From assembly GCF_000203915.1 (NCBI RefSeq), contig NC_008390.1:1240001-1304000 (forward strand): a DNA stretch of 64,000 nucleotides, written 5' to 3'. Below are positions 25,848 through 35,875 of the stretch, in pieces. The stretch comes from Burkholderia ambifaria AMMD (GTDB lineage Bacteria > Pseudomonadota > Gammaproteobacteria > Burkholderiales > Burkholderiaceae). The notes below the pieces were generated by a model. The model was not told the origin of the DNA, did no database searches, and saw nothing but the letters and a program-made list of their open reading frames with translations. A program made the translations under genes and the position numbers. Every line of letters starts with the position of its first letter. Within the stretch, counting starts at the first letter, position 1.

Positions 25848-26477
25848 ATGAAGCTGATCGGCATGCTGGATTCCCCGTTCGTGCGCCGTGTCGCCATATC
25901 GGCGAGGCTGCTCGACCTGCCGTTCGAACACGAGTCGGTGTCGGTGTTCCGCCACTTCGACCGGTTCCGGACGTTCAGCCCGGTCGTGAAGGCACCGACG
26001 CTCGTGACCGACGACGGCACGACGCTGATCGATTCGTCGCTGATCGTCGACTACCTCGACCATCGCGTCGCGCCGGAGCGGCGCCTGCTGCCCGACGCCG
26101 CCGACGCGCGGCTGCGCGCGCTCGTGCCGGTCGGTTTCGCGCTGGCGGCGGCCGAGAAGACGGTGCAGGTCGTGTACGAGCAGGCGCTGCGGCCGGCCGA
26201 CAAGCAGCACGCGCCGTGGCTCGAGCGCGTGCTGAGCCAACTCGAGGCCGCATACGGCGAACTCGAGCCGGTGGTCGCGGCCGCGAACGGCTGGCTCGGC
26301 GGCGCGCGCCTGCTGCAGTCGGACGTGACCGTCGCCGTCGCATGGCGTTTCACGCAGTTCATGACCGCCGATTACCCGGCGCTCGCGCGGATCGATCCGG
26401 CCCGTTATCCGGCGCTCGCCGCGCATTCGGCGCGTGCGGAATTGCTGCCGGCGTTCGTCGAGACGCCGCTCCACTGA
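25848..26477 (+). CDS. glutathione S-transferase-family protein
   Basis: A 209-residue GST. The N-terminal thioredoxin-like domain starts MKLIGMLDSPFVRRVAISARLLDLPFEHE (a Ser rather than Cys at the usual activation site), with the glutathione-binding VVKAPTLVTDDGTTLIDSSLIVDYLD (cis-Pro, then Asp-Ser-Ser). The C-terminal helical domain has the LLQSDVTVAVAWRF N-capping region. It should conjugate glutathione or reduce peroxides; the substrate is unknown. GCGGAG precedes the ATG. It is divergent from phaZ. Confidence 0.86.
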   Translation: MKLIGMLDSPFVRRVAISARLLDLPFEHESVSVFRHFDRFRTFSPVVKAPTLVTDDGTTLIDSSLIVDYLDHRVAPERRLLPDAADARLRALVPVGFALAAAEKTVQVVYEQALRPADKQHAPWLERVLSQLEAAYGELEPVVAAANGWLGGARLLQSDVTVAVAWRFTQFMTADYPALARIDPARYPALAAHSARAELLPAFVETPLH

Positions 26478-26834
26478 AGCCGGCGTCGCTCGCGGCGGGC
26501 GGCGGCGGATCGAGGGGGCGGGGCGCGACCGGCGTGCGTGGGGCTGCATCGGGACCCGGGCCGGCGTCCGGCGCGGCTCGCCCCGGGCGTCGTCGACTGC
26601 CAGGCCGCCCGTTTTTCCCCGGCCGTTCGGCGCAGCGGACGCAAAAACCACGGCGCGTGCGTCTGTTTTACGGTCCCCCGGTCACCCCTCTGCACCCGCT
26701 CGGCCGCGCCGGCAAAGGCCCGGCCGATTGTTCTCGGCCGCTGACAAGTGACTTCGCATTCGTGCCATTTATCCGGATGCACCCGGTCCCTAGAATCCAC
26801 TCCATCGAATACGCATTGCCTGATGGAGCCGAAG
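26478..26834. other. intergenic stretch, no clear features
   Basis: 357 bp of GC-rich sequence without a supported gene. A possible -10 (TAGAAT, 26791-26796) for the small gene downstream has no convincing -35. I see no repeat or RNA structure. Confidence 0.4.
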
Positions 26835-27029
26835 ATGAGAGCCCTGATCGAATCGAGCCTGTACCACCCGTCCGTCGTGTTGCCGCTTGCCGCGCTGACG
26901 CAGCTGATGGTCGAGCGCGACTTCAATCTCGGCCAGGTCGGCATGATCGTCGCCGCGCGCGGCGCGCAGGCTGCCATGTCGCGTTCGCGCGCACTGATCT
27001 TCTCCCGCAACGGCGAAGCGCACGCATGA
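26835..27029 (+). CDS. small protein of unknown function (64 aa)
   Basis: A 64-residue protein, MRALIESSLYHPSVVLPLAAL..., with a LVERDFNLGQVGMIVAARG-type core, that shows normal codon bias and a GGAG six bases before the ATG at 26835; an in-frame ATG lies 12 bp further upstream. No transmembrane segment or domain is recognised. It is followed by a UUCG-type terminator in the same direction, which supports an expressed gene. The function is unknown. Confidence 0.68.
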   Translation: MRALIESSLYHPSVVLPLAALTQLMVERDFNLGQVGMIVAARGAQAAMSRSRALIFSRNGEAHA

Positions 27030-27051
27030 ACGTCCGTGCACCGGACAGACG

Positions 27052-27086
27052 AAAAAAAGCCCGGCCGGCGCAAGCGCCGGTCGGGC
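27052..27086 (-). terminator. terminator of the ProP-type transporter gene
   Basis: A 12-bp GC-rich stem with one wobble pair (27059-27070 with 27075-27086) is followed on the minus strand by seven T residues (27052-27058). It faces minus-strand transcripts from the gene ending at 27141. Confidence 0.85.
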
Positions 27087-27102
27087 CGATCGGATTCGAT
27101 CG

Positions 27103-27128
27103 AGCCCCGGCTTCGGCCGGGGCTTTTT
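27103..27128 (+). terminator. terminator with C(UUCG)G loop
   Basis: The stem agccccgg (27103-27110) with ccggggct (27117-27124) is closed by the stable cuucgg loop and followed by five T residues. It ends plus-strand transcription of the 64-aa gene. Confidence 0.88.
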
Positions 27129-27140
27129 CATTCATGGCGC

Positions 27141-28622
27141 TCAGGCACGGGCGGCCGACACGACGCCGTAGATCTCCGTTTCCTCTTCCTCGCGCAGCTG
27201 GCGCACCAGCTGGTGGGCTTCACGATGCGACGCGACGGCCGGCGGCGAGCCCTTGAGCGGCTGGCGCGCGGTTTCGGCGAGCGCGACGACCGACACGATG
27301 CCGATCACGGCGGCGCCCATCATGTAGTACGCGGGCATCATCAGGTTGTGGGTTACGTCGACGAGCCACGCGGTGACGAGCGGCGTCGTACCGCCGAACA
27401 GCGACACCGACACGTTGAAGCCGATCGCGAGCGCGCCGTAGCGAATCTCGGTCGGGAACAGCGCCGGCAGCGCCGACGGCATCACGCCGGTGAAGCACGA
27501 CAGCAGCACGCCGAGGATCAGCAGCCCGCTGAACACCGACGCGGTGGTGCCCGCATGAATCAGCATCATCGACGGGATCGACAGCACGAGCAGGCCGACG
27601 CAGCCGGCCAGCATCACGGGCTTGCGGCCGATCTTGTCCGACAGGCGGCCGGCGGCGAGCGTCAGCGGCATCATCAGCACCATCACGATCAGCACCAGCA
27701 CGAGGCTGTGCGATTCGTCGAAATGCAGCGTCGACGACATGAAGCTCGGCAGGTACGACAGCACCATGTAGTCCGTCACGTTGAAGATCAGCACGAGGCC
27801 GACGCAGAGCAGCAGCGCGCGCCAGTTGCGCAGCAGCGTTTCGCGAAAGCGCGTCTTCGGCACGGCCTTGTCCTGCGCTTCGCGCTCTTCGGCCTGGCGC
27901 TTGAACGCCGGCGTTTCCTCGAGCTTCATCCGGATGTACAGACCGATCAGGCCGAGCGGGCCCGCGATCAGGAAGGGCACGCGCCAGCCCCACGACAGCA
28001 GCGCTTCGTGCGACAGCGACGCGGTAAGCAGCGCAACGACGCCAGCACCCATCACATAGCCGATCAGCGTGCCGAACTCGAGGAAGCTGCCCATGAAGCC
28101 GCGGCGCTTGTCGGTCGAGAACTCGGCGATGAAAGTGGCGGCGCCGCCGTATTCGCCGCCGGTCGAGAAGCCCTGCACGAGGCGGGCGACGAGCAGCAGC
28201 ACGGGCGCCATGATGCCGATCGACGCGTAGCTTGGGATCAGGCCGATCGCGAAGGTGCCGACGGCCATCATGATCATCGTCGCGGCGAGCACGCGCTGGC
28301 GGCCGATGCGGTCGCCGAGCGGGCCGAACACCATGCCGCCGAGCGGACGCACGAGGAACGCGGCCGCGAACGTGCCGAAGGTCGCGAGCAGCTGCGCGGA
28401 CGGGCTGCTCGACGGGAAGAACACCTTGCCGAGCGTGACGGCGATATAGCTGTAGACGCCGAAGTCGAACCATTCCATCGCATTGCCGATGGCCATCGCG
28501 CTGACGGCGCGCTTGAGCAGGCTCTGGTCGACGACGGTAATGTCGTCCGCGGCGAGCGGGGCCTCGGACGAAGCGGAGGAAGAAGCAGCGGTCGGGCTGA
28601 CGTGTGTTGCGGTCAAGGTCAT
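27141..28622 (-). CDS. MFS transporter of the ProP/MHS group
   Basis: A 493-residue inner-membrane protein with 12 helices and a 40-residue Ser/Ala-rich cytoplasmic N-terminus. AIGNAMEWFDFGVYSYIAVTLGKVFF and FGPLGDRIGRQRVLAATM are MHS signatures; the whole closely resembles ProP-type proline/betaine symporters, but it lacks the long C-terminal coiled coil of E. coli ProP, so its substrate may differ. The start at 28622 is set by AAAGGAG close to the ATG. A 17-18-bp-spaced promoter lies about 390 bp upstream, implying a long leader. Confidence 0.86.
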   Translation of the reverse strand: MTLTATHVSPTAASSSASSEAPLAADDITVVDQSLLKRAVSAMAIGNAMEWFDFGVYSYIAVTLGKVFFPSSSPSAQLLATFGTFAAAFLVRPLGGMVFGPLGDRIGRQRVLAATMIMMAVGTFAIGLIPSYASIGIMAPVLLLVARLVQGFSTGGEYGGAATFIAEFSTDKRRGFMGSFLEFGTLIGYVMGAGVVALLTASLSHEALLSWGWRVPFLIAGPLGLIGLYIRMKLEETPAFKRQAEEREAQDKAVPKTRFRETLLRNWRALLLCVGLVLIFNVTDYMVLSYLPSFMSSTLHFDESHSLVLVLIVMVLMMPLTLAAGRLSDKIGRKPVMLAGCVGLLVLSIPSMMLIHAGTTASVFSGLLILGVLLSCFTGVMPSALPALFPTEIRYGALAIGFNVSVSLFGGTTPLVTAWLVDVTHNLMMPAYYMMGAAVIGIVSVVALAETARQPLKGSPPAVASHREAHQLVRQLREEEETEIYGVVSAARA

Positions 28623-29506
<884 letters not shown>

Positions 29507-29537
29507 GCGGGACTTTCGGGACGCGCGGGACGCCGCG

Positions 29538-30272
29538 TCAGGCGGCTTCGGCGGTGTCCACGTCGGCGGACTGGCGCCACACGCACGTACCCTTGACCGA
29601 CTTGTCGAGCTCGTCGAGTTGGGTCTGGTGGGCGGCGAGCTCGTCGTCGCTTGCCGAGAGAACCGGCAGGGCGAGCGACGCGAGCGATACGCGCTGGCCG
29701 TTCGCCGCGCCGCCATCGGCGCCTGCGTCGTCGAGCATGTCGATCACGAGGCTGTCCTGGCCGCGCGTCATTGCGAGATAGACCTCGGCGAGCAGCTCCG
29801 AGTCGAGCAGTGCGCCGTGCAGCGTGCGGTGCGCGTTGCTGATGCCGAACCGGTCGCACAGCGCGTCGAGCGAGTTGCGCTTGCCGGGGAACATCTGCTT
29901 GGCCTGCACGAGCGTGTCGATCACGCCGCCGCAATGCTCGGTGAATGGCGGCAGGTCGAGCCGCGCGAATTCCGCGTCGAGAAACCCGAGGTCGAACGGC
30001 GCGTTGTGGATGATCAGCTCGGCGTCTTTCACGAAGTCGCGAATCTGGTCGACGACTTCCGCGAACTTCGGCTTGTCGCTCAGGAACTCGGTGGTGAGGC
30101 CGTGCACGGCCAGTGCGCCCGGATCGCTATCTCGCTCGGGGTTCACGTAGATGTGCAGGTTGTTGCCGGTGAGCCGCCGGTTCAGCAGCTCGACGCAGCC
30201 GATTTCGATCAGGCGGTCGCCCGTGCGGGGGTTCAGGCCGGTGGTTTCGGTATCGAGAATGATCTGGCGCAT
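29538..30272 (-). CDS. dnaQ: DNA polymerase III epsilon subunit (3'-5' proofreading exonuclease)
   Basis: A 244-residue DEDDh exonuclease that proofreads for the replicative polymerase. Exo I is ILDTETTGLN (residues 5-14, catalytic Asp7 and Glu9), Exo II is IIHNAPFDLGFLDAEF (about 90), and Exo III is HRTLHGALLDSELLAEVYL (about 155, His and Asp). The length equals E. coli DnaQ. The C-terminal part should bind the alpha subunit. It is downstream of rnhA on the same strand; dnaQ and rnhA are often neighbours. Confidence 0.94.
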   Translation of the reverse strand: MRQIILDTETTGLNPRTGDRLIEIGCVELLNRRLTGNNLHIYVNPERDSDPGALAVHGLTTEFLSDKPKFAEVVDQIRDFVKDAELIIHNAPFDLGFLDAEFARLDLPPFTEHCGGVIDTLVQAKQMFPGKRNSLDALCDRFGISNAHRTLHGALLDSELLAEVYLAMTRGQDSLVIDMLDDAGADGGAANGQRVSLASLALPVLSASDDELAAHQTQLDELDKSVKGTCVWRQSADVDTAEAA

Positions 30273-30310
30273 GTCGGATAAATCGGGAAAGACAATAGGG
30301 TGGCCTGGGT

Positions 30311-30754
30311 TCAGGCCACGAGCGATTCGACGCCGCGATTCGCGAGCGCGTCCGCACGTTCGTTTTCGGGATGGCCGGCGTGGCCCTTCACCCAGCGCCA
30401 CTCGATCTCGTGTTGTACGACGAGCGCGTCGAGCCGCTTCCACAGGTCGGCGTTCTTCACCGGCGTCTTCGCCGCGGTGACCCAGCCTTTTTTCTTCCAG
30501 CCGTGGATCCACTCGCTGATGCCTTTCTGCACGTACTGCGAGTCGGTATGGACGATCACGCGGCACGGCCGCTTGAGCGCTTCGAGTGCGCCGATCACGC
30601 CCATCAGTTCCATGCGGTTGTTGGTCGTGTTGGGCTCGCCGCCGAACAGCTCTTTTTCGCGGTCGCCGTAGCGCAGCAGGGCGCCCCAGCCGCCGGGGCC
30701 GGGGTTGCCCTTGCAGGCGCCGTCGGTATAAATGTCGATGGTGTCGGTGGTCAT
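30311..30754 (-). CDS. rnhA: ribonuclease HI
   Basis: A 147-residue enzyme that cuts the RNA strand of RNA:DNA hybrids. The active site is complete: [19 protein letters not shown] (first Asp), [10 protein letters not shown] (Glu), VHTDSQYV (Asp) and a C-terminal RADALAN Asp. The basic protrusion [17 protein letters not shown] is as in E. coli RnhA. It overlaps the upstream methyltransferase gene by four bases. Confidence 0.95.
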   Translation of the reverse strand: MTTDTIDIYTDGACKGNPGPGGWGALLRYGDREKELFGGEPNTTNNRMELMGVIGALEALKRPCRVIVHTDSQYVQKGISEWIHGWKKKGWVTAAKTPVKNADLWKRLDALVVQHEIEWRWVKGHAGHPENERADALANRGVESLVA

Positions 30755-31563
30755 GAGTGTTCTTGATGGGTGGTCGGGGTGGCCGCCGGCGTGAGGCCCG
30801 GCGCGAGCACCGGCTTTTTCATCTTGATCTGGCCGACGAGGCGCATGCCGCGCACGCGCTTGACGGCCGTGACCATGTAGACCGCGCCGAAGATCGGCCA
30901 CCAGCGGTCGCCGGCGGCTTCCATGAAGCCATAGCGGGCAAGCCATTTGTCGGTGACGAGCGGCGGCCGGTAGCAGCCGAAACGGCCGCGCTCGAGATCG
31001 AAGCCGAGCAGCTTGATCCAGTCCTTGAGCCGGATGAACGCGATCTGATCGCGCGCGGCCGGCACGAACGGGCGGTTCGCCATGCGCCCGAACGATTGCC
31101 GCATGCCCCACAGGCTCAGCGAATTGAAGCCGGTGATCACGAGCTGGCCTTCCGGCATCAGCACGCGTTCGGCCTCGCGCAGCAAGCGGTGAGGGTCGGA
31201 CGTGAATTCGAGCGTGTGCGGCATCACGATCAGGTCGACGCTCTGCGACTCGAACGGCAGGTCGAGCAGGTCGCACCACGTCGTGCTGCGATCGACCGGC
31301 GCATGTTCGGGCCCGCGCGCCTCGCGCGCCCATGGATACTGGTAGGGCGCGCTCGCGCCGCTCGCCGGATCGAGCACGAGGCCGCGATACGGCATGCGGT
31401 TCTCGCGCAGCGCGTCGAGCTGCGGCAGGCCGAGCTGGAGCGCGTGAAACCCGAACACGTCGGACACGATCCGGTCGAGCTGCGCCTGCTCCCAGCCCAG
31501 CACGTAGCGGCCGGGCGGCGAGTCGGTCCAGGCGGGCCAGTCTATAATTTGTGGATCGGACAT
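30751..31563 (-). CDS. class I SAM-dependent methyltransferase
   Basis: A 270-residue protein whose central part matches the Methyltransf_11 type: [40 protein letters not shown]. The N-terminal SAM-binding GxGxG is poorly conserved ([14 protein letters not shown]), typical of the proteobacterial group that sits next to rnhA and gloB. The C-terminus has [11 protein letters not shown]. It diverges from gloB with an 18-bp gap and overlaps rnhA by four. The substrate is unknown. Confidence 0.83.
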   Translation of the reverse strand: MSDPQIIDWPAWTDSPPGRYVLGWEQAQLDRIVSDVFGFHALQLGLPQLDALRENRMPYRGLVLDPASGASAPYQYPWAREARGPEHAPVDRSTTWCDLLDLPFESQSVDLIVMPHTLEFTSDPHRLLREAERVLMPEGQLVITGFNSLSLWGMRQSFGRMANRPFVPAARDQIAFIRLKDWIKLLGFDLERGRFGCYRPPLVTDKWLARYGFMEAAGDRWWPIFGAVYMVTAVKRVRGMRLVGQIKMKKPVLAPGLTPAATPTTHQEHS

Positions 31564-31581
31564 AACGTTGATTGCGCGCCC

Positions 31582-32388
31582 ATGAACGAGCTGGAATACG
31601 TGCCGGTGCCGGCATTCGAAGACAACTACATCTGGCTCGTGTCGGACGGCCGCGATGCGATCGCCGTCGATCCGGGTGAAGCCGCGCCGGTACGCCGTGT
31701 TCTTGCGGAACGCGGCTGGCGGTTGACCGCTATTTTACTCACGCACCACCACGCCGACCATGTCGGCGGTGTCGCCGCACTGCGAGATAGCCAACCGGAC
31801 GATGCGCCGCTCGTGGTTTACGGCCCCGCAGCCGAGGCGATCGGCGTGGTCACCCGGCCGCTCGCGGGCGGCGATCGCGTGATGCTCGACGCACCGGCGC
31901 TCGCATTCGACGTGCTCGACGTGCCCGGTCACACGCGCGGCCACATCGCGTATTTTCAGGCGGCCGGCGTAGGCGCGGCCACGCCGCACGTGTTCTGCGG
32001 CGACACGCTGTTCTCGTGCGGCTGCGGCCGCCTGTTCGAAGGCACGCCCGCGCAGATGCTCGCGTCGCTCGACGCGCTCGCGGCGCTGCCCGGCGACACG
32101 CGCGTGCATTGCGCACACGAATACACACTGTCGAACATCCGCTTCGCGCTCGCGTGCGAACCGGGCAATGCGGCGCTCGCCGCGTGGCGCGACGACGCGC
32201 AGGCGCTGCGCGCGCGCGGCGTGCCGACGCTGCCCACCACGATCGCGCACGAACGTGCGGTCAACCCGTTCATGCGCGCGGACAGCGCGGCGATCCATGC
32301 GACGCTCGAAGCCGAGCTGCACGAAACGGTGCCGGATCGTCTGGCGGCATTCACGCTGATGCGCGAGTGGAAAAATCGTTTCCGATGA
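31582..32388 (+). CDS. gloB: hydroxyacylglutathione hydrolase (glyoxalase II)
   Basis: A 268-residue metallo-beta-lactamase-fold enzyme that hydrolyses S-lactoylglutathione to lactate. The binuclear metal site is [13 protein letters not shown] (about residue 54), followed by [31 protein letters not shown] and the C-terminal [12 protein letters not shown] glutathione-binding region. The start [18 protein letters not shown] is typical. It is divergent from the methyltransferase gene with only 18 bp between start codons, so the two promoters must overlap the coding ends. Confidence 0.94.
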   Translation: MNELEYVPVPAFEDNYIWLVSDGRDAIAVDPGEAAPVRRVLAERGWRLTAILLTHHHADHVGGVAALRDSQPDDAPLVVYGPAAEAIGVVTRPLAGGDRVMLDAPALAFDVLDVPGHTRGHIAYFQAAGVGAATPHVFCGDTLFSCGCGRLFEGTPAQMLASLDALAALPGDTRVHCAHEYTLSNIRFALACEPGNAALAAWRDDAQALRARGVPTLPTTIAHERAVNPFMRADSAAIHATLEAELHETVPDRLAAFTLMREWKNRFR

Positions 32389-32473
32389 CGCATTCCGGAG
32401 GACTCCAAACCTCAGGTGGCGCCTGTAAAAATTGCTCCAAATGTAGGATTTCGCTGAGTTTTCGGTGTTTTTA

Positions 32474-32502
32474 TTGACGTGAAGCACGCACTTCCGTAGT
32501 AT
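32474..32502 (+). promoter_or_regulatory. sigma-70 promoter of mltD
   Basis: -35 TTGACG (32474-32479), an exact 17-bp spacer, and -10 TAGTAT (32497-32502), 38 bp before the mltD start. This is one of the best promoter matches in the window. Confidence 0.75.
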
Positions 32503-32539
32503 CGCCTGCAATTTCCAGCCGTCGGAAGCCGAGATTTTC

Positions 32540-34129
32540 ATGCGACTTATATTGAGTGCGATGGTGGTCCTGCTACTCGCCGCTTGTGCGAGCCAGGCTC
32601 CTGTCGCCAACAACGCCGCCGATTCGCAGGCGACGTCCAACTACCTCCGTAAATCAGCCACCGCCAAAGAAACTGTCGACGTCGACAAGCAATCCGTCGG
32701 CGACCTGACCAGTGCGGACTCCGATCTCTGGGGCCGCATCCGTCGCGGCTTCCAGATGCCCGACCTGCAGAGCGACCTCGTCGACATGCAGACCACGTGG
32801 TACACGCAGCGTCCCGATTACGTGCAGCGCATGACCGAGCGCTCGCAGAAGTACCTGTATCACATCGTCGAGGAACTCGAGGCGCGCCACATGCCGACCG
32901 AGCTCGCGCTGCTGCCGTTCATCGAATCCGCGTACAACCCGCAGGCGCTGTCGGTCGCGAAGGCGGCCGGCATGTGGCAGTTCATGCCGGGCACGGGCCG
33001 CACGTACAACCTGAAGCGCAACATGTGGCAGGACGAGCGTCGCGACGTGCTCGCGTCGACGAGCGCCGCGCTCGACTACCTGTCGCGCCTGCATGACATG
33101 TTCGGCGACTGGTATCTGGCGCTGGCCGCGTACAACTGGGGCGAGGGCAACGTGCAGCGCGCGATCGCGCGCAACCAGGCGGCCGGGCTGCCGACCGACT
33201 ACCAGAGCCTGCGGATGCCGAACGAGACGCGCAACTACGTGCCGAAGCTGCAGGCGGTGAAGAACATCATCGCGAGTCCGCAGCAGTATGGCCTCGTGCT
33301 GCCTGACATCCCGAACCACCCGTATTTCGTGACGGTCACGACGTCGCGCGACATCGACGTGGCGGTGGCCGCGAAGCTCGCGAACCTGTCGCTCGACGAA
33401 TTCCGCTCGCTGAACCCGTCGTTCGCGAAGCCGGTGATCCTCGGCGCGACCGAGCCGCAGATCCTGCTGCCGTTCGACAACGCGGCGGCGTTCGAGAAGA
33501 ACCTGAAGGCACACAACGGCCAGCTGTCGTCGTGGACCACCTACACGGTCAGCGAGCGCGCGCGTCCGGCCGCGATCGCCGAGAAGATCGGTGTCGACGC
33601 CGATACGCTGATGTCGATCAACAAGATTCCGGCCGGCATGCGCCTGAAGCCGGGTTCGACGATCGTCGTGCCGCGTGGCGATGACGACGACGAGGACATC
33701 AGCGCGGACGTCGCCGAAAATGGCGTGCTCGCGATGGAGCCCGACGTGCCCGACACGCGCAAGATGCTGATCCGCGTGCGCCGCAAGCAGTCGATGGCCG
33801 CACTCGCCGGCCGCTACGGCGTGTCGGTCGGCCAGCTGAAGGCATGGAACCGCACGCACCGCGATATGGTGATGCCGGGCCAGGCGCTCGTGCTGCACGT
33901 GCCGGTCGGCCGTGCGGTGCCGGCCGAGCCGGGTCCGGAGCGGATCGCGACGTCGGCGGCCGGCGCGCATATCGAGCGCGCGAGCCTGTCCGTCGGCGGC
34001 AAGTCGCGTGGCGCGAAGCACGCCGCCGCGAAGCCGGCGGCCCGCGCGGCCAAGGCGGCCCCCGCGAGGGCGGCCCCCGCGAAGGCGGCGCCGGCCAAGG
34101 TTGCTGCCAGCAAGAGCAAGAAGAAATAA
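32540..34129 (+). CDS. mltD: membrane-bound lytic murein transglycosylase D
   Basis: A 529-residue lipoprotein that cuts peptidoglycan glycan strands, releasing 1,6-anhydro-muropeptides. The lipobox is LLAAC (Cys16); the SLT domain covers about residues 110-230 with LPFIESAYNPQALSVAKAAGMWQFMPGTG (the catalytic Glu is in FIES) and ALAAYNWGEGNVQRA; two LysM peptidoglycan-binding domains lie at about 335-380 and 415-465. The last 50 residues are Lys/Ala/Pro-rich. A strong promoter precedes it and a hairpin follows. Confidence 0.94.
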   Translation: MRLILSAMVVLLLAACASQAPVANNAADSQATSNYLRKSATAKETVDVDKQSVGDLTSADSDLWGRIRRGFQMPDLQSDLVDMQTTWYTQRPDYVQRMTERSQKYLYHIVEELEARHMPTELALLPFIESAYNPQALSVAKAAGMWQFMPGTGRTYNLKRNMWQDERRDVLASTSAALDYLSRLHDMFGDWYLALAAYNWGEGNVQRAIARNQAAGLPTDYQSLRMPNETRNYVPKLQAVKNIIASPQQYGLVLPDIPNHPYFVTVTTSRDIDVAVAAKLANLSLDEFRSLNPSFAKPVILGATEPQILLPFDNAAAFEKNLKAHNGQLSSWTTYTVSERARPAAIAEKIGVDADTLMSINKIPAGMRLKPGSTIVVPRGDDDDEDISADVAENGVLAMEPDVPDTRKMLIRVRRKQSMAALAGRYGVSVGQLKAWNRTHRDMVMPGQALVLHVPVGRAVPAEPGPERIATSAAGAHIERASLSVGGKSRGAKHAAAKPAARAAKAAPARAAPAKAAPAKVAASKSKKK

Positions 34130-34201
34130 CGCGGTCGCGATCGCAACGCGGCGGTCCGTACGGGCCGTGCGATTGCGTTATCATCCGACGAAACGCGAGG
34201 C

Positions 34202-34230
34202 AACGCCGTCACCGAGGTGACGGCGTTTTC
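34202..34230 (+). terminator. mltD terminator
   Basis: The 11-bp stem aacgccgtcac (34202-34212) pairs with 34217-34227 and is followed by a short T-run. It separates mltD from the MFS gene starting at 34289. Confidence 0.8.
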
Positions 34231-34288
34231 ATTTGTGCGCGGCGGCGCGGCCGCTGTTGCGCCAGACGTGGAACAACAAGGAGAGGCG

Positions 34289-35521
34289 ATGTCATCGGTG
34301 CAGGCGAGGGTGCTCGCGCTGTTTGCGATCGGGTATTTCGTGTCGTATGTGTTCCGCGGCGTCAATCTCGGCTTCGCGCCGTTCGTCACGCACGAGCTCG
34401 GGCTGTCGGCCGCCGATCTCGGGCTGCTCACCAGCCTCTATTTCCTCGGCTTCGCCGGCGCGCAAATTCCGGCCGGCGTGCTGCTCGACCATTTCGGCCC
34501 GCGCCGCGTGACGGCCGGCATGCTGCTGTTCGCGGCGGCTGGTGCCGCGGTGTTCGGCGTCGCGCACGACCTCGGCACGATGATGATCGGCCGGCTCCTG
34601 ATCGGCGTCGGCGTATCGGTGTGCCTCGGTGCGGCGTTCAAGGCGCTCGCGCAGCATTTTCCGGTCGGCCGGTTGCCGCTCCTCAATGGTCTCGTGATGG
34701 CGGTCGGCGGCCTCGGCGGCGTCGCGGTCGGCTCGCCGCTGACCTGGCTGCTCGGGTTCGCGAGCTGGCGCGCGATCTGCGGCGGCCTCGCGGTGCTGAC
34801 GATCATCGTCGCCGCCGCGATCGGCTTCGGCGCGCCGGAAGCCGAACGGCCACGCCACCAGGGCGGGCTCGTCAGCCAGTTCAAGGGCACCTGGCACATC
34901 CTGAGCAGCCGCGCGTTCTGGAAGATCTCGTCGTTCTCGGTCGTCACGCAGGGCGTGTTCTACGCGATGCAGTCGCTGTGGGTCGGGCCGTACCTGCGCG
35001 ATGTCGCGGGGTTCGATGCGCAGCGCGCGGCCCAGCTCGTGTCGGTGCTCGGGTTCGCGATGATGGCCGGCTGCGTCGGCTTCGGCGCGGCGGCGCGCGT
35101 GCTCGAGCGGCGCGGGGTGTCCGTCCAGGCGTTTTGCGGCGTCGGCATGGCGTTGTTCGTCGCGACGCAAGCCGCGATCGTCGCGCGCGTCCCGCTGCCG
35201 CCGGCCGTACTGTGGGCGGCGTACGGGATGTTCGGCGGCGTCGGGATCCTGACCTATGCGGTGCTGGCCCGTCATTTCCCGGCCCATCTGATCGGCCGCG
35301 CGAACACGACGCTCACGCTCGTGATCTTCGTGCTGATCTTTGCGTTCCAGATCGGCATCGGCGCGGTGCTGTCGCACTGGCCGGCGATGGACGGCCATTA
35401 CCCGGCCGCCGCACACTTCACCGCGTGGAGCGCGCTGCTCGCGCTGCAACTCGCGAGCGCGGTCTGGTACGCGTGGCCCGAGCGCGGCGCTGGCAAGCAG
35501 GGTGATCCGGCGGTACGCTGA
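34289..35521 (+). CDS. MFS transporter of unknown substrate
   Basis: A 410-residue inner-membrane protein with about 12 helices. The N-terminal half reads ALFAIGYFVSYVFRGVNLGFAPFVTHELGLSAADLGLLTSLYFLGFAGAQIPAGVLLDHFGPRRV, a major facilitator pattern with a G-x-L-x-D-H-x-G-P-R-R loop. The ATG at 34289 has AAGGAGAG upstream. It stands alone between mltD and the carA leader. The substrate cannot be told; it resembles nitrate/organic-anion and hexose-phosphate branches only loosely. Confidence 0.82.
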   Translation: MSSVQARVLALFAIGYFVSYVFRGVNLGFAPFVTHELGLSAADLGLLTSLYFLGFAGAQIPAGVLLDHFGPRRVTAGMLLFAAAGAAVFGVAHDLGTMMIGRLLIGVGVSVCLGAAFKALAQHFPVGRLPLLNGLVMAVGGLGGVAVGSPLTWLLGFASWRAICGGLAVLTIIVAAAIGFGAPEAERPRHQGGLVSQFKGTWHILSSRAFWKISSFSVVTQGVFYAMQSLWVGPYLRDVAGFDAQRAAQLVSVLGFAMMAGCVGFGAAARVLERRGVSVQAFCGVGMALFVATQAAIVARVPLPPAVLWAAYGMFGGVGILTYAVLARHFPAHLIGRANTTLTLVIFVLIFAFQIGIGAVLSHWPAMDGHYPAAAHFTAWSALLALQLASAVWYAWPERGAGKQGDPAVR

Positions 35522-35875
35522 CGGGTAGGGCGGCCTGCGCAAACGGGGCCGCAGCAGCAGCGCACGGCGCGCGGTCGCGGCAGGCCGCATGCATGATCGG
35601 ACGGCCATATCGATTGAAGATAGGGCCATTTTCGGGCTATAATTTGAAAGTTTGTGCTGATCAACCTCGCACCCTAGCGCCTACCTCACTCATCCCGTTC
35701 ATCCGCCGCACGCCGCCTGTCGGGCGATGCCGCGAAGCCTCGTGCGCCACGCGCCGGGTTCGCGTCTCGACAACGCAGGTCGCGTCCAGCTAGCGACTCC
35801 GCGCGCCTACGCAGCGCGGCGCACGCGCGGCAGGGTAAACAGGTCGGCAGCAGGGTGTTCCCCAAGGAGCCTCCC
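35522..35875. other. carA promoter and long leader region
   Basis: 354 bp. A strong promoter at 35614-35643 gives a leader of about 225 bp before carA. The leader is C-rich with no obvious ORF that would act as an attenuator peptide and no clear ARG box that I could confirm. Regulation by pyrimidines or arginine is expected for carAB from other bacteria, but I cannot see its mechanism here. Confidence 0.45.
35614..35643 (+). promoter_or_regulatory. sigma-70 promoter of the carA operon
   Basis: -35 TTGAAG (35614-35619), an 18-bp spacer, and a perfect -10 TATAAT (35638-35643). Transcription should begin near 35650. Confidence 0.75.
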
